NCBI GenBank assembly: GCA_964398355.1
Contig: CAYNMM010000030.1
Location: forward strand, 5,003-69,002
Source: WFZT01 sp964398355
Lineage (GTDB): Bacteria; Hydrothermota; Hydrothermia; B15-G9; WFZT01
Length of the DNA stretch: 64,000 nt
Direction: 5' to 3'
Below are positions 8,943 through 18,175 of the stretch, one piece after another. The position numbers and the translations under genes were made by a program. Within the stretch, counting starts at the first letter, position 1. Every line of letters starts with the position of its first letter. Below the pieces are notes generated by a model. The model ran no database searches. It saw only the letters and a program-made list of their open reading frames with translations, and was not told where the DNA came from.

Positions 8943-9863
8943 TTAAAATAGCTTGTCAATAATAAAGGATGCGGTTAAGAGCAGTCCAATATTTAGATGT
9001 AACTTTATTGTATAAGCGTTCGCAGGTGTAAGCAGTTTAAAATTGTTGTAGTTCGTTTCAACGATTTTTACCGTTTTTATTGCAAGAGGTAATGTGATAA
9101 AGACTATTCCAGACCAGATGGGCAATGCACCGACAATTATACCAAGGAGCGTAATAATGTATGTTGTGTAGAAGAGTACTGCATATATTCTGGCTGATCG
9201 TTTCAAACCAAGTCGAACCACAAGATGATTCTTGCCGGCTAATTTATCAGCCTCACTATCCTGAAATTGATTGATCCAAAGTATCAATGTAACAAGTATC
9301 GATACAGGTATTGATGCAAAAAATGGTTTCCAGGTGACAACCCCTGTCTGGACTACAAAGCCTCCAACCGTGATTAGAACGCCAAAATTCAGGCCAACCA
9401 ATATCTCCCCGATACCTTTGCCAGCAAGGAATACTGGCGTTGCTGTATAAAAATAGCCGGACAACAATCCAATAAAACCAAGAATTAAAATGATATAACC
9501 ATGTCTCATGAACAGGATAAAACCAACTATAAGAGCGATCACATAGGACACGATAAATATACGTTTAACCTCGACAGGATGAAGTAATCCATCCGGAATC
9601 ATTCTTGAACCACCTGTGAAAGGAAAGGCAAAGGTTTTATTATACCTGTCAGTACCATTTTTCCAGTCATAATAATCGTTCGATGTATTGGCACCTGCGT
9701 GGAGTGCCACAACACCGATCAAAGCGAGAATAAAATCAACAAGGGAAAATTTACCATACCATGACCAAGCCATGACTGTACCAAGAAGAAGAGGAACAAT
9801 GCTCGCAGTGAAAAATGGTGGTCTTGTGGCGAGTATATATAATTTGATTTTTCCCATACTCAT
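8943..9863 (-). CDS. menA: UbiA-family prenyltransferase, MenA-like
   Basis: A 306-residue polytopic membrane protein with the two Asp-rich prenyl-diphosphate motifs of the UbiA superfamily: NDYYDWKNGTDR near residue 62 and NQFQDSEADKLAGK near 195. The pattern and length fit 1,4-dihydroxy-2-naphthoate prenyltransferase, which attaches the isoprenoid tail in menaquinone synthesis. That would agree with the complex I genes in this window. Other UbiA members cannot be excluded from motifs alone. Its ATG overlaps the udg stop (ATGA). Confidence 0.78.
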   Translation of the reverse strand: MSMGKIKLYILATRPPFFTASIVPLLLGTVMAWSWYGKFSLVDFILALIGVVALHAGANTSNDYYDWKNGTDRYNKTFAFPFTGGSRMIPDGLLHPVEVKRIFIVSYVIALIVGFILFMRHGYIILILGFIGLLSGYFYTATPVFLAGKGIGEILVGLNFGVLITVGGFVVQTGVVTWKPFFASIPVSILVTLILWINQFQDSEADKLAGKNHLVVRLGLKRSARIYAVLFYTTYIITLLGIIVGALPIWSGIVFITLPLAIKTVKIVETNYNNFKLLTPANAYTIKLHLNIGLLLTASFIIDKLF

Positions 9864-10534
9864 TGACTGACCCCAGTTTCGAGAAATTTTTTCAGTACCC
9901 TGAAATCATTCTTTATTTCATGCATTCTTCCAGGGTTTCTCAGAATTGCTGCAGGATGATAGGTTACGAGCAATTTAGGGCCAAAAACAGATTCTATTAT
10001 CCTCCCCCTAAGTTTTGATAGTGGAATTCGATCTCTCCCTGACAAAAAGTACGCAGCAAACCTGCCAAGAGCAACAAGTATTTCAGGTTTGATGATTTTT
10101 ATTTGTTTCACAAGATAAGGGCTACAGGCTTTTATTTCGGAGGGTAGTGGATCACGATTACCAGGTGGCCTGCATTTCAATACATTTGCAATGAAAACAT
10201 CTTTTTCTCTATCAAGGTCAATTTCTCTTAAAAGTTGTGTTAAAAGTTTTCCAGCTCGACCGACGAATGGTAAACCTTCCCTGTCTTCATCTGCTCCAGG
10301 GGCTTCTCCAACAAACATTACCCTTGCATAAGGATTTCCCGATCCAAAAACATAGTTAGTTTTTTTTAGATGGAGCGGACATTTTGTACACTTATAGACT
10401 TCTTCTCGAAGTTCATTCAACTTTTTTTCTATGGTATCCACCTTTTCTCTTTCCACAATTATTTCGTTAAACCCAAGAAATTCCTTTATGAAAAGGAGTG
10501 CCGAGAGGTTATTTTTGTCCAATTTTTTCGGCAA
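9860..10534 (-). CDS. family-4 uracil-DNA glycosylase (Fe-S)
   Basis: A 224-residue glycosylase that removes uracil from DNA. The N-terminal CTKC pair (49-52) together with CRPPGNRDP and a later CSPYL give the four cysteine ligands of the [4Fe-4S] cluster of family-4 UDGs. The catalytic motif GEAPGADEDREGLPFVGRAG and the downstream YHPAAILRNP are present. This type is common in thermophiles. Its 5' end overlaps coaBC by 26 bases and its 3' end overlaps menA by four. Confidence 0.92.
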   Translation of the reverse strand: MPKKLDKNNLSALLFIKEFLGFNEIIVEREKVDTIEKKLNELREEVYKCTKCPLHLKKTNYVFGSGNPYARVMFVGEAPGADEDREGLPFVGRAGKLLTQLLREIDLDREKDVFIANVLKCRPPGNRDPLPSEIKACSPYLVKQIKIIKPEILVALGRFAAYFLSGRDRIPLSKLRGRIIESVFGPKLLVTYHPAAILRNPGRMHEIKNDFRVLKKFLETGVSQ

Positions 10535-11687
10535 TTTTATCGAAAAGAATTATTGAAAGTTCCGATTTAGTGAGAGTTTCAATAGGTATCTTTTCTCCTT
10601 CTCGTGTCAGAATATAGCCTGAGATGAAGTCGTTGCCCATTGCAGTGGAATAATTTGCAACGATCATATCCACTCCCTTTTCCTCCATCTTTTTCCGGGC
10701 GTTTTCAAGAAGATTTTTCGACTCGAGAGCGAATCCAACAAATACCTGATGAGGCTTCTTTGTCTTACTCAAATTTTTAAGAATGTCCTCTGTCGGTTCA
10801 AATTCAATAACAAGATTTCCGCCACGCTTAACTTTCCCTTCCCTTCTCCCTACAGGTTTAAAATCACTAACTGCAGCGGCCATTATTAAAATATCAGCAT
10901 CGGGAACAATTTCCTGCAAGGTCATAGAGAGAGAGTCGACGCTTTTTGCGTAAAAAATTTCATCGTAATAAAGGGGCTGAACTTCCACCCGACCAACTAC
11001 AGCAATTACATGAGCACCTAATTCTTTGGCACGTCTTGACAGAGAAATTCCCATTTTACCACTGGATTTATTCGTTATAACTCTAACATCATCTATTTCT
11101 TCTTCTGTACCTCCATAGGTGATTATCACTTTCTTTCCTCGTAAAATCCTCTCAGTATTTCCAATCTGGATAGCCCTTTCAATAATATCTTCGGGTTCTG
11201 CCATTCGTCCGATACCCCTGTCGCCAGAGGAAAGTTCTCCCTCGTAAGGGCCAATGAATTCATAGCCAAAAATTTTCAATCGTTTAACATTGTCCTGGAG
11301 TACACGGCTATTCCACATTTCGGTATGCATTGCGGGGGCAAGGAGTACAGGTCTATCAATGGCTGCAATGGTAGATGTTAACAGATCATCTGCGAGTCCG
11401 TGTGCCAGTTTACCCAGAAAATGCATTGTGGCAGGAGCTACTACAACCACATCAGGCCAGCGGGCAAGCTCAATATGAAGGGGGATTTTTTGATTGGGGA
11501 TCCAGAAATCATCCTCGGTGAATACATCGTTAACCGTAAGATTAGATATAGAAAGTGAGGAGATAAAATTTTCTCCACCACGGGTAAGTATAGTTTTAAC
11601 CTCGTGCCCTGATTTTGTTAACAGCCTGGCAATAACTACACTTTTGTATGCCGCAATACTACCTGTTACGCCCAGAAGGACCTTCAC
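10509..11687 (-). CDS. coaBC: bifunctional CoaBC (4'-phosphopantothenoylcysteine synthetase/decarboxylase)
   Basis: This 392-residue protein catalyses two steps of coenzyme A synthesis. The N-terminal half is the FMN-dependent decarboxylase (GVTGSIAAYKS, a histidine in LHIELARWPDVVVVAPAT, and PAMHTEMW). The C-terminal half is the ligase (ITYGGTEEEIDDVRVITNKSSGKMG). It starts at a GTG (11687), inside the end of rpoZ, with a GGTGG-like ribosome-binding site. The rpoZ-coaBC adjacency is widespread in bacteria and supports both calls. Confidence 0.95.
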   Translation of the reverse strand: MKVLLGVTGSIAAYKSVVIARLLTKSGHEVKTILTRGGENFISSLSISNLTVNDVFTEDDFWIPNQKIPLHIELARWPDVVVVAPATMHFLGKLAHGLADDLLTSTIAAIDRPVLLAPAMHTEMWNSRVLQDNVKRLKIFGYEFIGPYEGELSSGDRGIGRMAEPEDIIERAIQIGNTERILRGKKVIITYGGTEEEIDDVRVITNKSSGKMGISLSRRAKELGAHVIAVVGRVEVQPLYYDEIFYAKSVDSLSMTLQEIVPDADILIMAAAVSDFKPVGRREGKVKRGGNLVIEFEPTEDILKNLSKTKKPHQVFVGFALESKNLLENARKKMEEKGVDMIVANYSTAMGNDFISGYILTREGEKIPIETLTKSELSIILFDKIAEKIGQK

Positions 11688-11907
11688 TAATCACCACCTT
11701 TCTAACTTTGGTTTTCTTCACGTATCTCCATTTGATTTCTCCATTTATGAGTCTCTCAAGAGCCATAATAGTTGGTTTTAGCTTTAATTTTTCTCCCTTC
11801 TCGCGCGCCTCTCTGGCAATCTTTCGAGCCTCCTTTGAAGCTATTACAATTGCTTTGTATTTATTTGGCATCACTGTCCATAAATCATCTACCGTAAATC
11901 TCTCCAT
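11659..11907 (-). CDS. rpoZ: RNA polymerase omega subunit-like
   Basis: An 82-residue protein with the omega pattern: a short N-terminal region, YKAIVIASKEARKIAREARE (the conserved helix that clasps beta-prime) and a KPTIMALERLINGEIKW tail. It is directly followed by coaBC, the usual neighbour. A TATAAT lies about 26 bases upstream of the ATG and GGAGGTGA provides the ribosome-binding site. It appears to be the first gene of a seven-gene operon ending with nadE. Confidence 0.85.
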   Translation of the reverse strand: MERFTVDDLWTVMPNKYKAIVIASKEARKIAREAREKGEKLKLKPTIMALERLINGEIKWRYVKKTKVRKVVISEGPSGRNR

Positions 11908-12005
11908 TTTAATTCACCTCCAGGGAGTTGATTATAAAGTAATTTACACGTAGAATGAACACCACTCACCCTCCTGCCCAATTTTTAGGCAATTGATGGA
12001 ATCTA

Positions 12006-12242
12006 CTAAATTAACTTCTTTGCCTCTTCAGTGATTACATATTTTCCTTTCACAGGACTATCCACCAATCCCCGGTTTTTGAGACCCCTTAGCTTACCTG
12101 TTACTTTTGGTGTCGGTAAATCGGCCTTCTCTGCAATTTCTTTACAACCAGCTGGCTCATTAAATGTACTCAAGGCTTTGAGTATCCTTTTCTGTATTTC
12201 ATCAAGAGCTTTGGGATCTTTTGTCTTCTTACGACAAGCCAT
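12006..12242 (-). CDS. small winged-helix DNA-binding protein
   Basis: A 78-residue protein: a basic N-terminus with a Cys (MACRKKTKD), then a winged-helix domain (ILKALSTF ... KEIAEKADLPTPKVTGKLRGLKNRGLV ... GKYVITEEAKKLI) that resembles MarR/ArsR-type readers without a sensing domain. AGGAGGTGT gives a good ribosome-binding site. No target can be read from the context; it lies alone between rpoZ and the broken carboxyltransferase. Confidence 0.7.
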   Translation of the reverse strand: MACRKKTKDPKALDEIQKRILKALSTFNEPAGCKEIAEKADLPTPKVTGKLRGLKNRGLVDSPVKGKYVITEEAKKLI

Positions 12243-12530
12243 CTCTTACACCTCCTTTTATCATTCTTCTGGTGATATTAAGACATATAACCCAAACTTT
12301 CAAGATAGCGACTAAATCCTGTCGCAATATGAAATGTTAATGGAGATAATAAAAAGAAACTCCCGTTTCCTGAAACACCAGGTAGGTTTATTCCCTCGAA
12401 TGATGGCAAAAAATCCAATAAAGTGTTTTCCTACCGGGTAAAAAAGGAATTTAGGTGTGGTGAAAAATATCCACTACTACGTATTATCTCGTCCATGTCA
12501 ACGAATAAATAGCAATTAAATTAAGAAAAA
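12243..12530. other. intergenic stretch, no gene seen
   Basis: No coding frame with codon-like character. It holds only the ribosome-binding region of the winged-helix gene and a weak interrupted repeat (GGTAGG near 12382 with CCTACC near 12432, 44-nt loop). I see no convincing RNA gene. Confidence 0.5.
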
Positions 12531-14081
12531 TTAAAGTGGAATGTTCCCGTGCTTTTTAGGTGGTATAGATTGCCTCTTATTCTCCAATATGCGTAGTGCT
12601 TTAACAAGCCATGGACGAGTGTCTGCTGGATCAATGATATCATCGATGTATCCAAGAGATGCCGCGTAATAAGGATTGGCAAATTTATCTCTGTAATCTT
12701 TCACAAGTTCCTGCCTTAGCTTGTCTGGATCTTTGGCCTCCTTGAGTTCCCTTCTATAGATAATTTCAACTGCACCTTCAGGTCCCATAACAGCGATTTC
12801 AGCGGTTGGCCATGCAAGGTTTATATCTGCCCTCACCTGTTTTGATCCAAGAACACAGTAAGCTCCTCCATAGGATTTTCATGTGATGATAGTGATCTTT
12901 GGGACTGTAGCCTCAGAATAGGCGTAGAGTAGCTTGGCACCATGCTTGATGATACCACCATGTTCCTGTGCTACACCTGGTAAAAATCCTGGCACATCTT
13001 CAAATGTTATGATAGGAATGTTGAAAGCGTCACAAAATCTTACAAATCTTGCTGCCTTCACTGATGCGTTTATGTCCAGTGCACCGGCAAGGAACATTGG
13101 CTGCTGAGCCACTATTCCAACTGGCTTTCCATCTATTCTTGCAAAGCCAACAATAATATTGGGTGCGAAATGCTCGTGAACTTCAAAAAATTCCCCATTG
13201 TCGACCACTTTGTGAATAACATCTTTCATGTCATAGGGCATATTGGAATCTTCAGGCACAATTTTTCTTAATTCGGGGTCTCTTCGCTCTGGATCGTCCG
13301 TCGGCTCTATTCTCGGAGGGTCTTCCATATTGTTCTGAGGCAGGAATTCAAGTAATTTCCTAATATTCATAAGCACCTCTTCTTCTGTGTCATAAACAAA
13401 ATGGGCCACTCCCGACTTCTCTGCATGAATGTCAGCACCTCCAAGCTCTTCATGTGTAACTTCTTCATGTGTTGTCTTCTTAACAACATCCGGGCCTGTG
13501 ATAAACATGTAGCTTGTACCCCTTGCCATAAAAATGAAATCTGTCAGGGCAGGGGAGTACACAGCGCCACCAGCTGATGGACCGAGGATGGCAGAGATCT
13601 GAGGAATTACACCGGATGCAAGCGTGTTTCTTAAAAATATCTCAGCATAACCAGCAAGACTGCCTACACCTTCCTGAATGCGTGCACCACCGGAATCATT
13701 AAGGCCAATAACAGGAGCTCCTACTCTCATTGCAAGATCCATAATCTTTTTTATTTTTTCTGCATGCGCCAGAGAAAGGGTGCCCCCAAATACTGTGAAA
13801 TCCTGGGAAAATACAAACACCAATCTCCCATTTATAGTACCAAATCCCGTGACAACACCATCTCCCAGAATCCTCTTTTTCTCAAGACCAAAATCATAAA
13901 TTCGATGAGTTACAAATTGATCAATTTCCTGAAAGGAGCCCTCATCAAGCAAAATATCAAGCCTTTCACGGGCAGTAAGCTTTCCCTTATCATGTTGCCT
14001 CTTTATTCTCTCCTCACCACCACCCAATTTTGCAAGTTCTCTCAGTTTTTTCAATTCTTCCAGTTTTTTTTCTATATCCAT
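12531..14081 (-). pseudogene. propionyl-CoA carboxylase-type carboxyltransferase, interrupted by in-frame TGA
   Basis: The frame of 517 codons matches the biotin-dependent carboxyltransferase (PccB/MmdA) family from end to end and in length. The first part (14081-12882) contains KGKLTARERLDILLDEGSF, the oxyanion glycines DSGGARIQEGVGSL and GPSAGGAVYSPAL, and ends PKITIIT; the second continues KSYGGAYCVLGSKQV ... WPTAEIAVMGPEGAVEIIYR in the same frame. A TGA at 12881-12879 separates them, at a position where homologues have Arg (ITRKAYGGAY). No other damage is visible. I chose ATG 14081 because GGAGGT lies a few bases upstream, overlapping the pilT stop. No biotin carboxylase or carrier gene is nearby. 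It may be a recent pseudogene, a sequencing error, or a read-through site. Confidence 0.85.
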
Positions 14082-14082
14082 C

Positions 14083-15222
14083 TTAACCTCCATTAAATTG
14101 TTCTTTATCCCTCAGTGCTACCTCTTCAAACAATGCCCATGTCTTGTCTGTAGAATCAAGTATACCTTCAAGCCTGAGTCTTAAGCTCTCCTTGTTTGTT
14201 GAGAATTCAAGGGCAGTTTCCTTTGTGATCAATCCACGCTTATAAAGATAAAAGAGAGACTGGTCAAAGGTTTGCATTCCGTAAGGTACATACCCCTCTG
14301 AGATAGCGTCGTAGATCTCAGGAAGTCTCTCTGGATTTTTTATCATCTCTTTTATCCTCTCTGTCACTACCATTATCTCGACTGCAGGGACCCGACCTCT
14401 TCCATCAGCTGTCGGAACAAGTCTTTGCGATATTACCGCTTTTAAAACTGACGCAAGCTGAATTCTGACCATTTCCTGCTGATAAGGTGGAAAGATAGAG
14501 ATAATTCGATTGATTGTTTCTTTGGCATCAAGCGTGTGGAGAGTTGACATGACAAGATGACCTGTCTCAGCTGCCAATAAAGCTGTTGAAATAGTTTCCA
14601 GATCCCTCATTTCTCCCACCATTATAATATTGGGATCCTGTCTAAGAGCCTCTTTAAGACCAAGCTGAAAAGACTTTGTATCGATTCCAACCTCCCTTTG
14701 TGAGATAATACTATTAATTTCCTCGATTTCGTATTCTATCGGATCTTCAATCGTTATGATATTTACGGTTTTCAACTTGTTAACATGGTTTATCATTGCT
14801 GCAAGTGTGGTGGATTTCCCCGTACCTGCAACCCCTGTCACAAGAATTAACCCTCTCTCTTCAAGAGCGATTTTCTCCACAACTCTCGGCAAATTTAACT
14901 CTCTTATCGACTTGATTTTACTGGGAATAATCCTGATCGCTATGGCATATTTCCCCTTTTGATGAAAAACGTTAACCCTATAACGGCCAAGAGGATCTGA
15001 GAAGCCACTATCAATCGCAAGTTCTGAATCAAGGATTCTTAACTGCTCTGGCCTCAAAATAGTTTTTATAATGTTATAAATCGCATTATCAGATAGAGGA
15101 GCAATCTCTTTCAAAACACGTAACTTCCCATAAATTCTCAGGATAGGTGGTTTACCCGGCTTCAAATGAATATCTGATGCATGACTTTTCCTTGCAAATT
15201 TTAATAGTTCAAAGAAATTCAC
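14083..15222 (-). CDS. pilT: PilT-like twitching motility ATPase
   Basis: A 379-residue GspE/PilT-family ATPase that would power type IV pilus retraction at the cytoplasmic face of the inner membrane. The N-terminal PAS-like region has the typical HASDIHLKPGKPPILRIYG. The Walker A is GVAGTGKST (130-138), followed by the Asp box TIEDPIEYE, Walker B PNIIMVGEMRD and the His box HLVMSTLHT. No other pilus gene is in the window. The following carboxyltransferase starts one base after its stop, so the two may be co-transcribed. Confidence 0.93.
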   Translation of the reverse strand: MNFFELLKFARKSHASDIHLKPGKPPILRIYGKLRVLKEIAPLSDNAIYNIIKTILRPEQLRILDSELAIDSGFSDPLGRYRVNVFHQKGKYAIAIRIIPSKIKSIRELNLPRVVEKIALEERGLILVTGVAGTGKSTTLAAMINHVNKLKTVNIITIEDPIEYEIEEINSIISQREVGIDTKSFQLGLKEALRQDPNIIMVGEMRDLETISTALLAAETGHLVMSTLHTLDAKETINRIISIFPPYQQEMVRIQLASVLKAVISQRLVPTADGRGRVPAVEIMVVTERIKEMIKNPERLPEIYDAISEGYVPYGMQTFDQSLFYLYKRGLITKETALEFSTNKESLRLRLEGILDSTDKTWALFEEVALRDKEQFNGG

Positions 15223-15413
15223 AGGTCAAATTTTATGTTATCCGAAAAATTTAGTCAATAATAGAGGACTTAAAGGTTAAATCAAAAAGCTAAAAGAGTA
15301 ACAGTATTCTTTGATTCGCTTCAAACGATGCATCATGGATTTTGTAAGTGGATCCCAGAAGAGGGATAGTTTTATTTTTTTGATTTCTTCTGATATGCAG
15401 GATTAAAATTGCG

Positions 15414-15443
15414 TTGACTATTCTGCAATTTTGACAGAATAAT
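15414..15443 (+). promoter_or_regulatory. promoter abutting the start of the 15450 gene
   Basis: TTGACT (15414-15419), an 18-bp spacer and AATAAT (15438-15443). The ATG follows only 6 bases later and there is no Shine-Dalgarno, so the transcript would be leaderless. Confidence 0.45.
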
Positions 15444-15449
15444 TGATAC

Positions 15450-16739
15450 ATGCTACTAATATTCCTCATCAGTCTTGCACTTGAAATTCCGACTGGATAT
15501 GGGCAATTCTCATTCAACCCTATTTATTTTTTGAAAACCCAAAGTGTTTACGGAGATTATGTTAATCCAATTCTACCATCGAATATTTTAATCGCCGACT
15601 TCTATGTTCCTTACAACGATGATATTTCCTTGTATTTTTCCAAATCTTTTGACATGAAGACCTCTATTTTCTCTTTCGATTTTATACCTAAAGTTTACAA
15701 TGTGAAAAAAGCTTTAACGATTCTCAACTCCTGTAGAGGTTCCAACGATTTTTCATACGCTGGCTTATTCTTTAGAGAGGGTTATAAAAATCTCACTTTC
15801 TCTTTTTCAGGGGATTTTTCCTCACTTCCAGCTTATAGAACATCTGCCCTTAACCCTCGTATTGATTATATTCATGGGCGTGGAAAATCATCCGTATTTT
15901 TTTACAGATTCAAAAGAGATTCGATTAGATATGTAAAAATACTTTTAATCGAAAATAAATTCGATGGCGGCAAAAAAAACATAGATTTAATTTATGGAGA
16001 ATCCCTCAAAGATCGAGTTTACTACTTTTCCGGAATCAAGACTGAATTTCAGATAAGAAATATTACCTTCGATGGTCTTGGAGAAAAAACTTCCGACGGC
16101 AGTTTTACGTGGAAAGTAACTTTAAGAAAATCTTCTTTTAAAGTTGGACTAACTTCCCCGTTCGGTAAAAGGGATAATATTCTACCAATAATTTTTGTCA
16201 GGAAGAAATTTGGAAAAATTTTTGTAAACCTATCGGGTAACTCTGTACAGCCTGATAGTCCGGACTCAAATTACCGATATTACTCGATTGCCGGAATCGG
16301 AGTAGATTTTTCACGCTTATTAAAACTTTACCTGGGGACAGGAAATCTTGGAGAAGGTGATATGTATGCCGGTGGATATAAATTTATTACCGGAAATGTA
16401 TTCTTTTCCACTATTGTTAAAAGCATAAAATTTAAATTTGCCGGAAATTTCTTCAAACCTCTTGACGATGTGAATATGGATAGAGACTTCAATTCCAGAT
16501 TTACCGTTTCGTACAGGAGAAAATTTGGAAGTGACTCATCCTTACGTATTGGAATTTTCCTTGATTACTTCGGAGATCATACGGTTCACCTTTCCGTTTT
16601 CTCGGACTTTGTTCTTTTTGGCAGTGTTAAATTAAGGGTAGAGGAGTACAATTTGAATAGATCTTCATATCCATTCAATTATCCAGGGAACAGCGACAAT
16701 TTTTACAGAATTTCTGTTGTCACCTATTTATGGGATTAA
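15450..16739 (+). CDS. predicted outer-membrane protein of unknown function
   Basis: A 429-residue protein not recognised as a named family. It begins with a hydrophobic signal-like segment ending near residue 18 and then shows alternating aromatic and polar strands (many F/Y/S, GKRDN turns) with a terminal aromatic stretch, consistent with a beta-barrel in the outer membrane. No adhesion or sorting domain is visible. It is a lone gene, convergent with the regulator gene 16728-17963 (their ends overlap by 12 bases), with a promoter immediately before the ATG. Confidence 0.6.
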   Translation: MLLIFLISLALEIPTGYGQFSFNPIYFLKTQSVYGDYVNPILPSNILIADFYVPYNDDISLYFSKSFDMKTSIFSFDFIPKVYNVKKALTILNSCRGSNDFSYAGLFFREGYKNLTFSFSGDFSSLPAYRTSALNPRIDYIHGRGKSSVFFYRFKRDSIRYVKILLIENKFDGGKKNIDLIYGESLKDRVYYFSGIKTEFQIRNITFDGLGEKTSDGSFTWKVTLRKSSFKVGLTSPFGKRDNILPIIFVRKKFGKIFVNLSGNSVQPDSPDSNYRYYSIAGIGVDFSRLLKLYLGTGNLGEGDMYAGGYKFITGNVFFSTIVKSIKFKFAGNFFKPLDDVNMDRDFNSRFTVSYRRKFGSDSSLRIGIFLDYFGDHTVHLSVFSDFVLFGSVKLRVEEYNLNRSSYPFNYPGNSDNFYRISVVTYLWD

Positions 16740-17963
16740 TTCATAAATTGTGTTTTTACCCTTGCCAACCTTTTTCAAAATTCCTCTTTTTACGAGATTG
16801 CTGAGATCGAGTCTTGCTGTTCTCTCCGACACCCCCATTAATTTTTCATAGTCTTTCCTTGTTATATATCCTGTATTTTTTATATACTCCAGAAGTTTTC
16901 TTTCCCTTTCATTCAATCTCCGTGACTGTGCAGAGATTCTAAATCCAATTTTTGCCATAATTCCTCCCTGGTATTTTTCAAAAACTACCGGGTCCATGTT
17001 ACACAGAAGCGAATTTTTATTTATGATAGAGAGGCCTGAACCTGATGAATTTATTATACCCATTATTCCGGCAAATTTATAAAGGAATGGATTACGAATA
17101 TATGGGGAAAATGGCCTGGGAACGTCACTTTCATTATATGGTATTCCTGGATTCCATATATCAATTTCTCTGTCAAGATACTGTACAACTACAGGTATAG
17201 GAACAGTATAATCCTTGTGAATTAATGCGTTTGCAGTGATTTCGTTGAGAATAGCTTTCAGGCAATCACGGAACCGGTTATAATTAAGTGATTGATACAA
17301 CTGGACTTTTTCCAATTTACTTAATACTAATTGCGATACCTTTCCTATAAGTTCTGGAATATTCCCCGTTAACTTTTCAATCTCACCACCTGAATGCTTG
17401 AACACTACGTAAGCTCCATTAATGTAAAGATCCGGCCTTTTGCCCGTTAGCAATATTAAAGTTTTTGATGGTTGACCCTTTTTTATAAGACCTGACGTTT
17501 CAAAAACATTTAAAACCCCCGATTCATATAATTCCTCGATTTTGCTCTTTAACTTTTCAACCTGATGTTTTTCGAAAAAATCAGGTGATAAAACAGGAAG
17601 TGTTTCCTCTGTTATATCTATAGCCGGTAAATGAATCAATGAGATGATGTCCTCCCTTTTTGGGATTTTGAGCTCATTTCCTTTAAAAATCCATATCTTT
17701 CCCTGTTTTGAATAAGGTTTTAAAGGTCCATCCGGTACGATAATATACGATAAATCTCCCTGGTTAAGGATAGAAATTTCAATGGGTGGGTCAATTTTGT
17801 TTCTATCAATAAAAAAGTCACTTTCACATCTTATAGAGATGATTCCGCCACCTGAATTTGCCAGGCCAACTATGTAATCACAAAGCCTTGATTCCTTTTT
17901 ACAATCAAGCTGAACTTTATTTTTAAATTTTCTCAGAATTTCATTCAAAATTTCCGGCAACAT
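16728..17963 (-). CDS. RecG-like transcriptional regulator (HATPase_c_4 plus winged helix)
   Basis: A 411-residue protein of the COG2865 type. The middle region has NEITANALIHKDYTVPIPVVVQYL and ...SGSGLSIINKNS, the GHKL-like ATPase segment typical of these regulators. The C-terminus is a winged helix (LLEYIKNTGYITRKDYEKLMGVSERTARLDLSNLVKRGIL). The usual N-terminal Schlafen/AlbA_2 DNA-binding region (VGLANSGGGIISI) is present. Its promoter (TTGACG, 17 bp, TATCAT) ends 6 bases before the ATG, and five CCGG-centred boxes cover that promoter and the start codon, which strongly suggests autoregulation. The divergent TRAP operon is a possible second target. Confidence 0.82.
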   Translation of the reverse strand: MLPEILNEILRKFKNKVQLDCKKESRLCDYIVGLANSGGGIISIRCESDFFIDRNKIDPPIEISILNQGDLSYIIVPDGPLKPYSKQGKIWIFKGNELKIPKREDIISLIHLPAIDITEETLPVLSPDFFEKHQVEKLKSKIEELYESGVLNVFETSGLIKKGQPSKTLILLTGKRPDLYINGAYVVFKHSGGEIEKLTGNIPELIGKVSQLVLSKLEKVQLYQSLNYNRFRDCLKAILNEITANALIHKDYTVPIPVVVQYLDREIDIWNPGIPYNESDVPRPFSPYIRNPFLYKFAGIMGIINSSGSGLSIINKNSLLCNMDPVVFEKYQGGIMAKIGFRISAQSRRLNERERKLLEYIKNTGYITRKDYEKLMGVSERTARLDLSNLVKRGILKKVGKGKNTIYELIP

Positions 17964-18033
17964 ACCGGTATGATAATGAAATTTGCCGGCAACGTCAATT
18001 TATACCGGTAAATTGCCGGTATAAATTGACGTT
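17952..18033. promoter_or_regulatory. CCGG-box operator cluster over the regulator promoter
   Basis: Five CCGG cores are centred near 17955.5, 17966.5, 17987.5, 18006.5 and 18017.5 (spacing about 11, 21, 19 and 11, close to one or two helical turns). Two sit in palindromes, CATACCGGTATG (17961-17972, over the start codon) and TTGCCGGCAA (between -35 and -10). An 18-bp inverted repeat (17991-18008 with 18016-18033, 7-nt loop) holds the outer two. The regulator's -35 and -10 lie within this cluster. Confidence 0.7.
17970..17998 (-). promoter_or_regulatory. promoter of the RecG-like regulator
   Basis: On the minus strand TTGACG (17998-17993), a 17-bp spacer and TATCAT (17975-17970). The ATG at 17963 follows after 6 bases without a Shine-Dalgarno. 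Confidence 0.6.
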
Positions 18034-18118
18034 TTCATGTCACCTAAGTTCTGTGGAAAACGTAATTTTCAAATATCAAACATTTATGAAGTTTATTGCA
18101 ATTCATGTAAATTACATT

Positions 18119-18146
18119 TTGAAATTCAAGATATTGCATTTATAAT
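18119..18146 (+). promoter_or_regulatory. promoter of the TRAP/PrpD/flavoprotein operon
   Basis: TTGAAA (18119-18124), a 16-bp spacer and TATAAT (18141-18146), followed by an AGGAGGAG ribosome-binding site before ATG 18176. Confidence 0.6.
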
Positions 18147-18175
18147 AGTCTAAAATTTCGAGGAGGAGACGGATT

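Noticed and set aside
12382..12437. Inverted repeat GGTAGG/CCTACC as an RNA element
   Set aside because: Only six pairs with a 44-nt loop; could be chance.
12879..12881. TGA reassigned to an amino acid
   Set aside because: TGA ends many intact genes here, including ATGA overlaps (nitrilase/nadE, udg/menA), and the two odd TGAs replace different residues (Arg, Gly).
12840..12881. Selenocysteine at the carboxyltransferase TGA
   Set aside because: The homologous residue is Arg, not Cys, and I saw no stable stem-loop right after the TGA.
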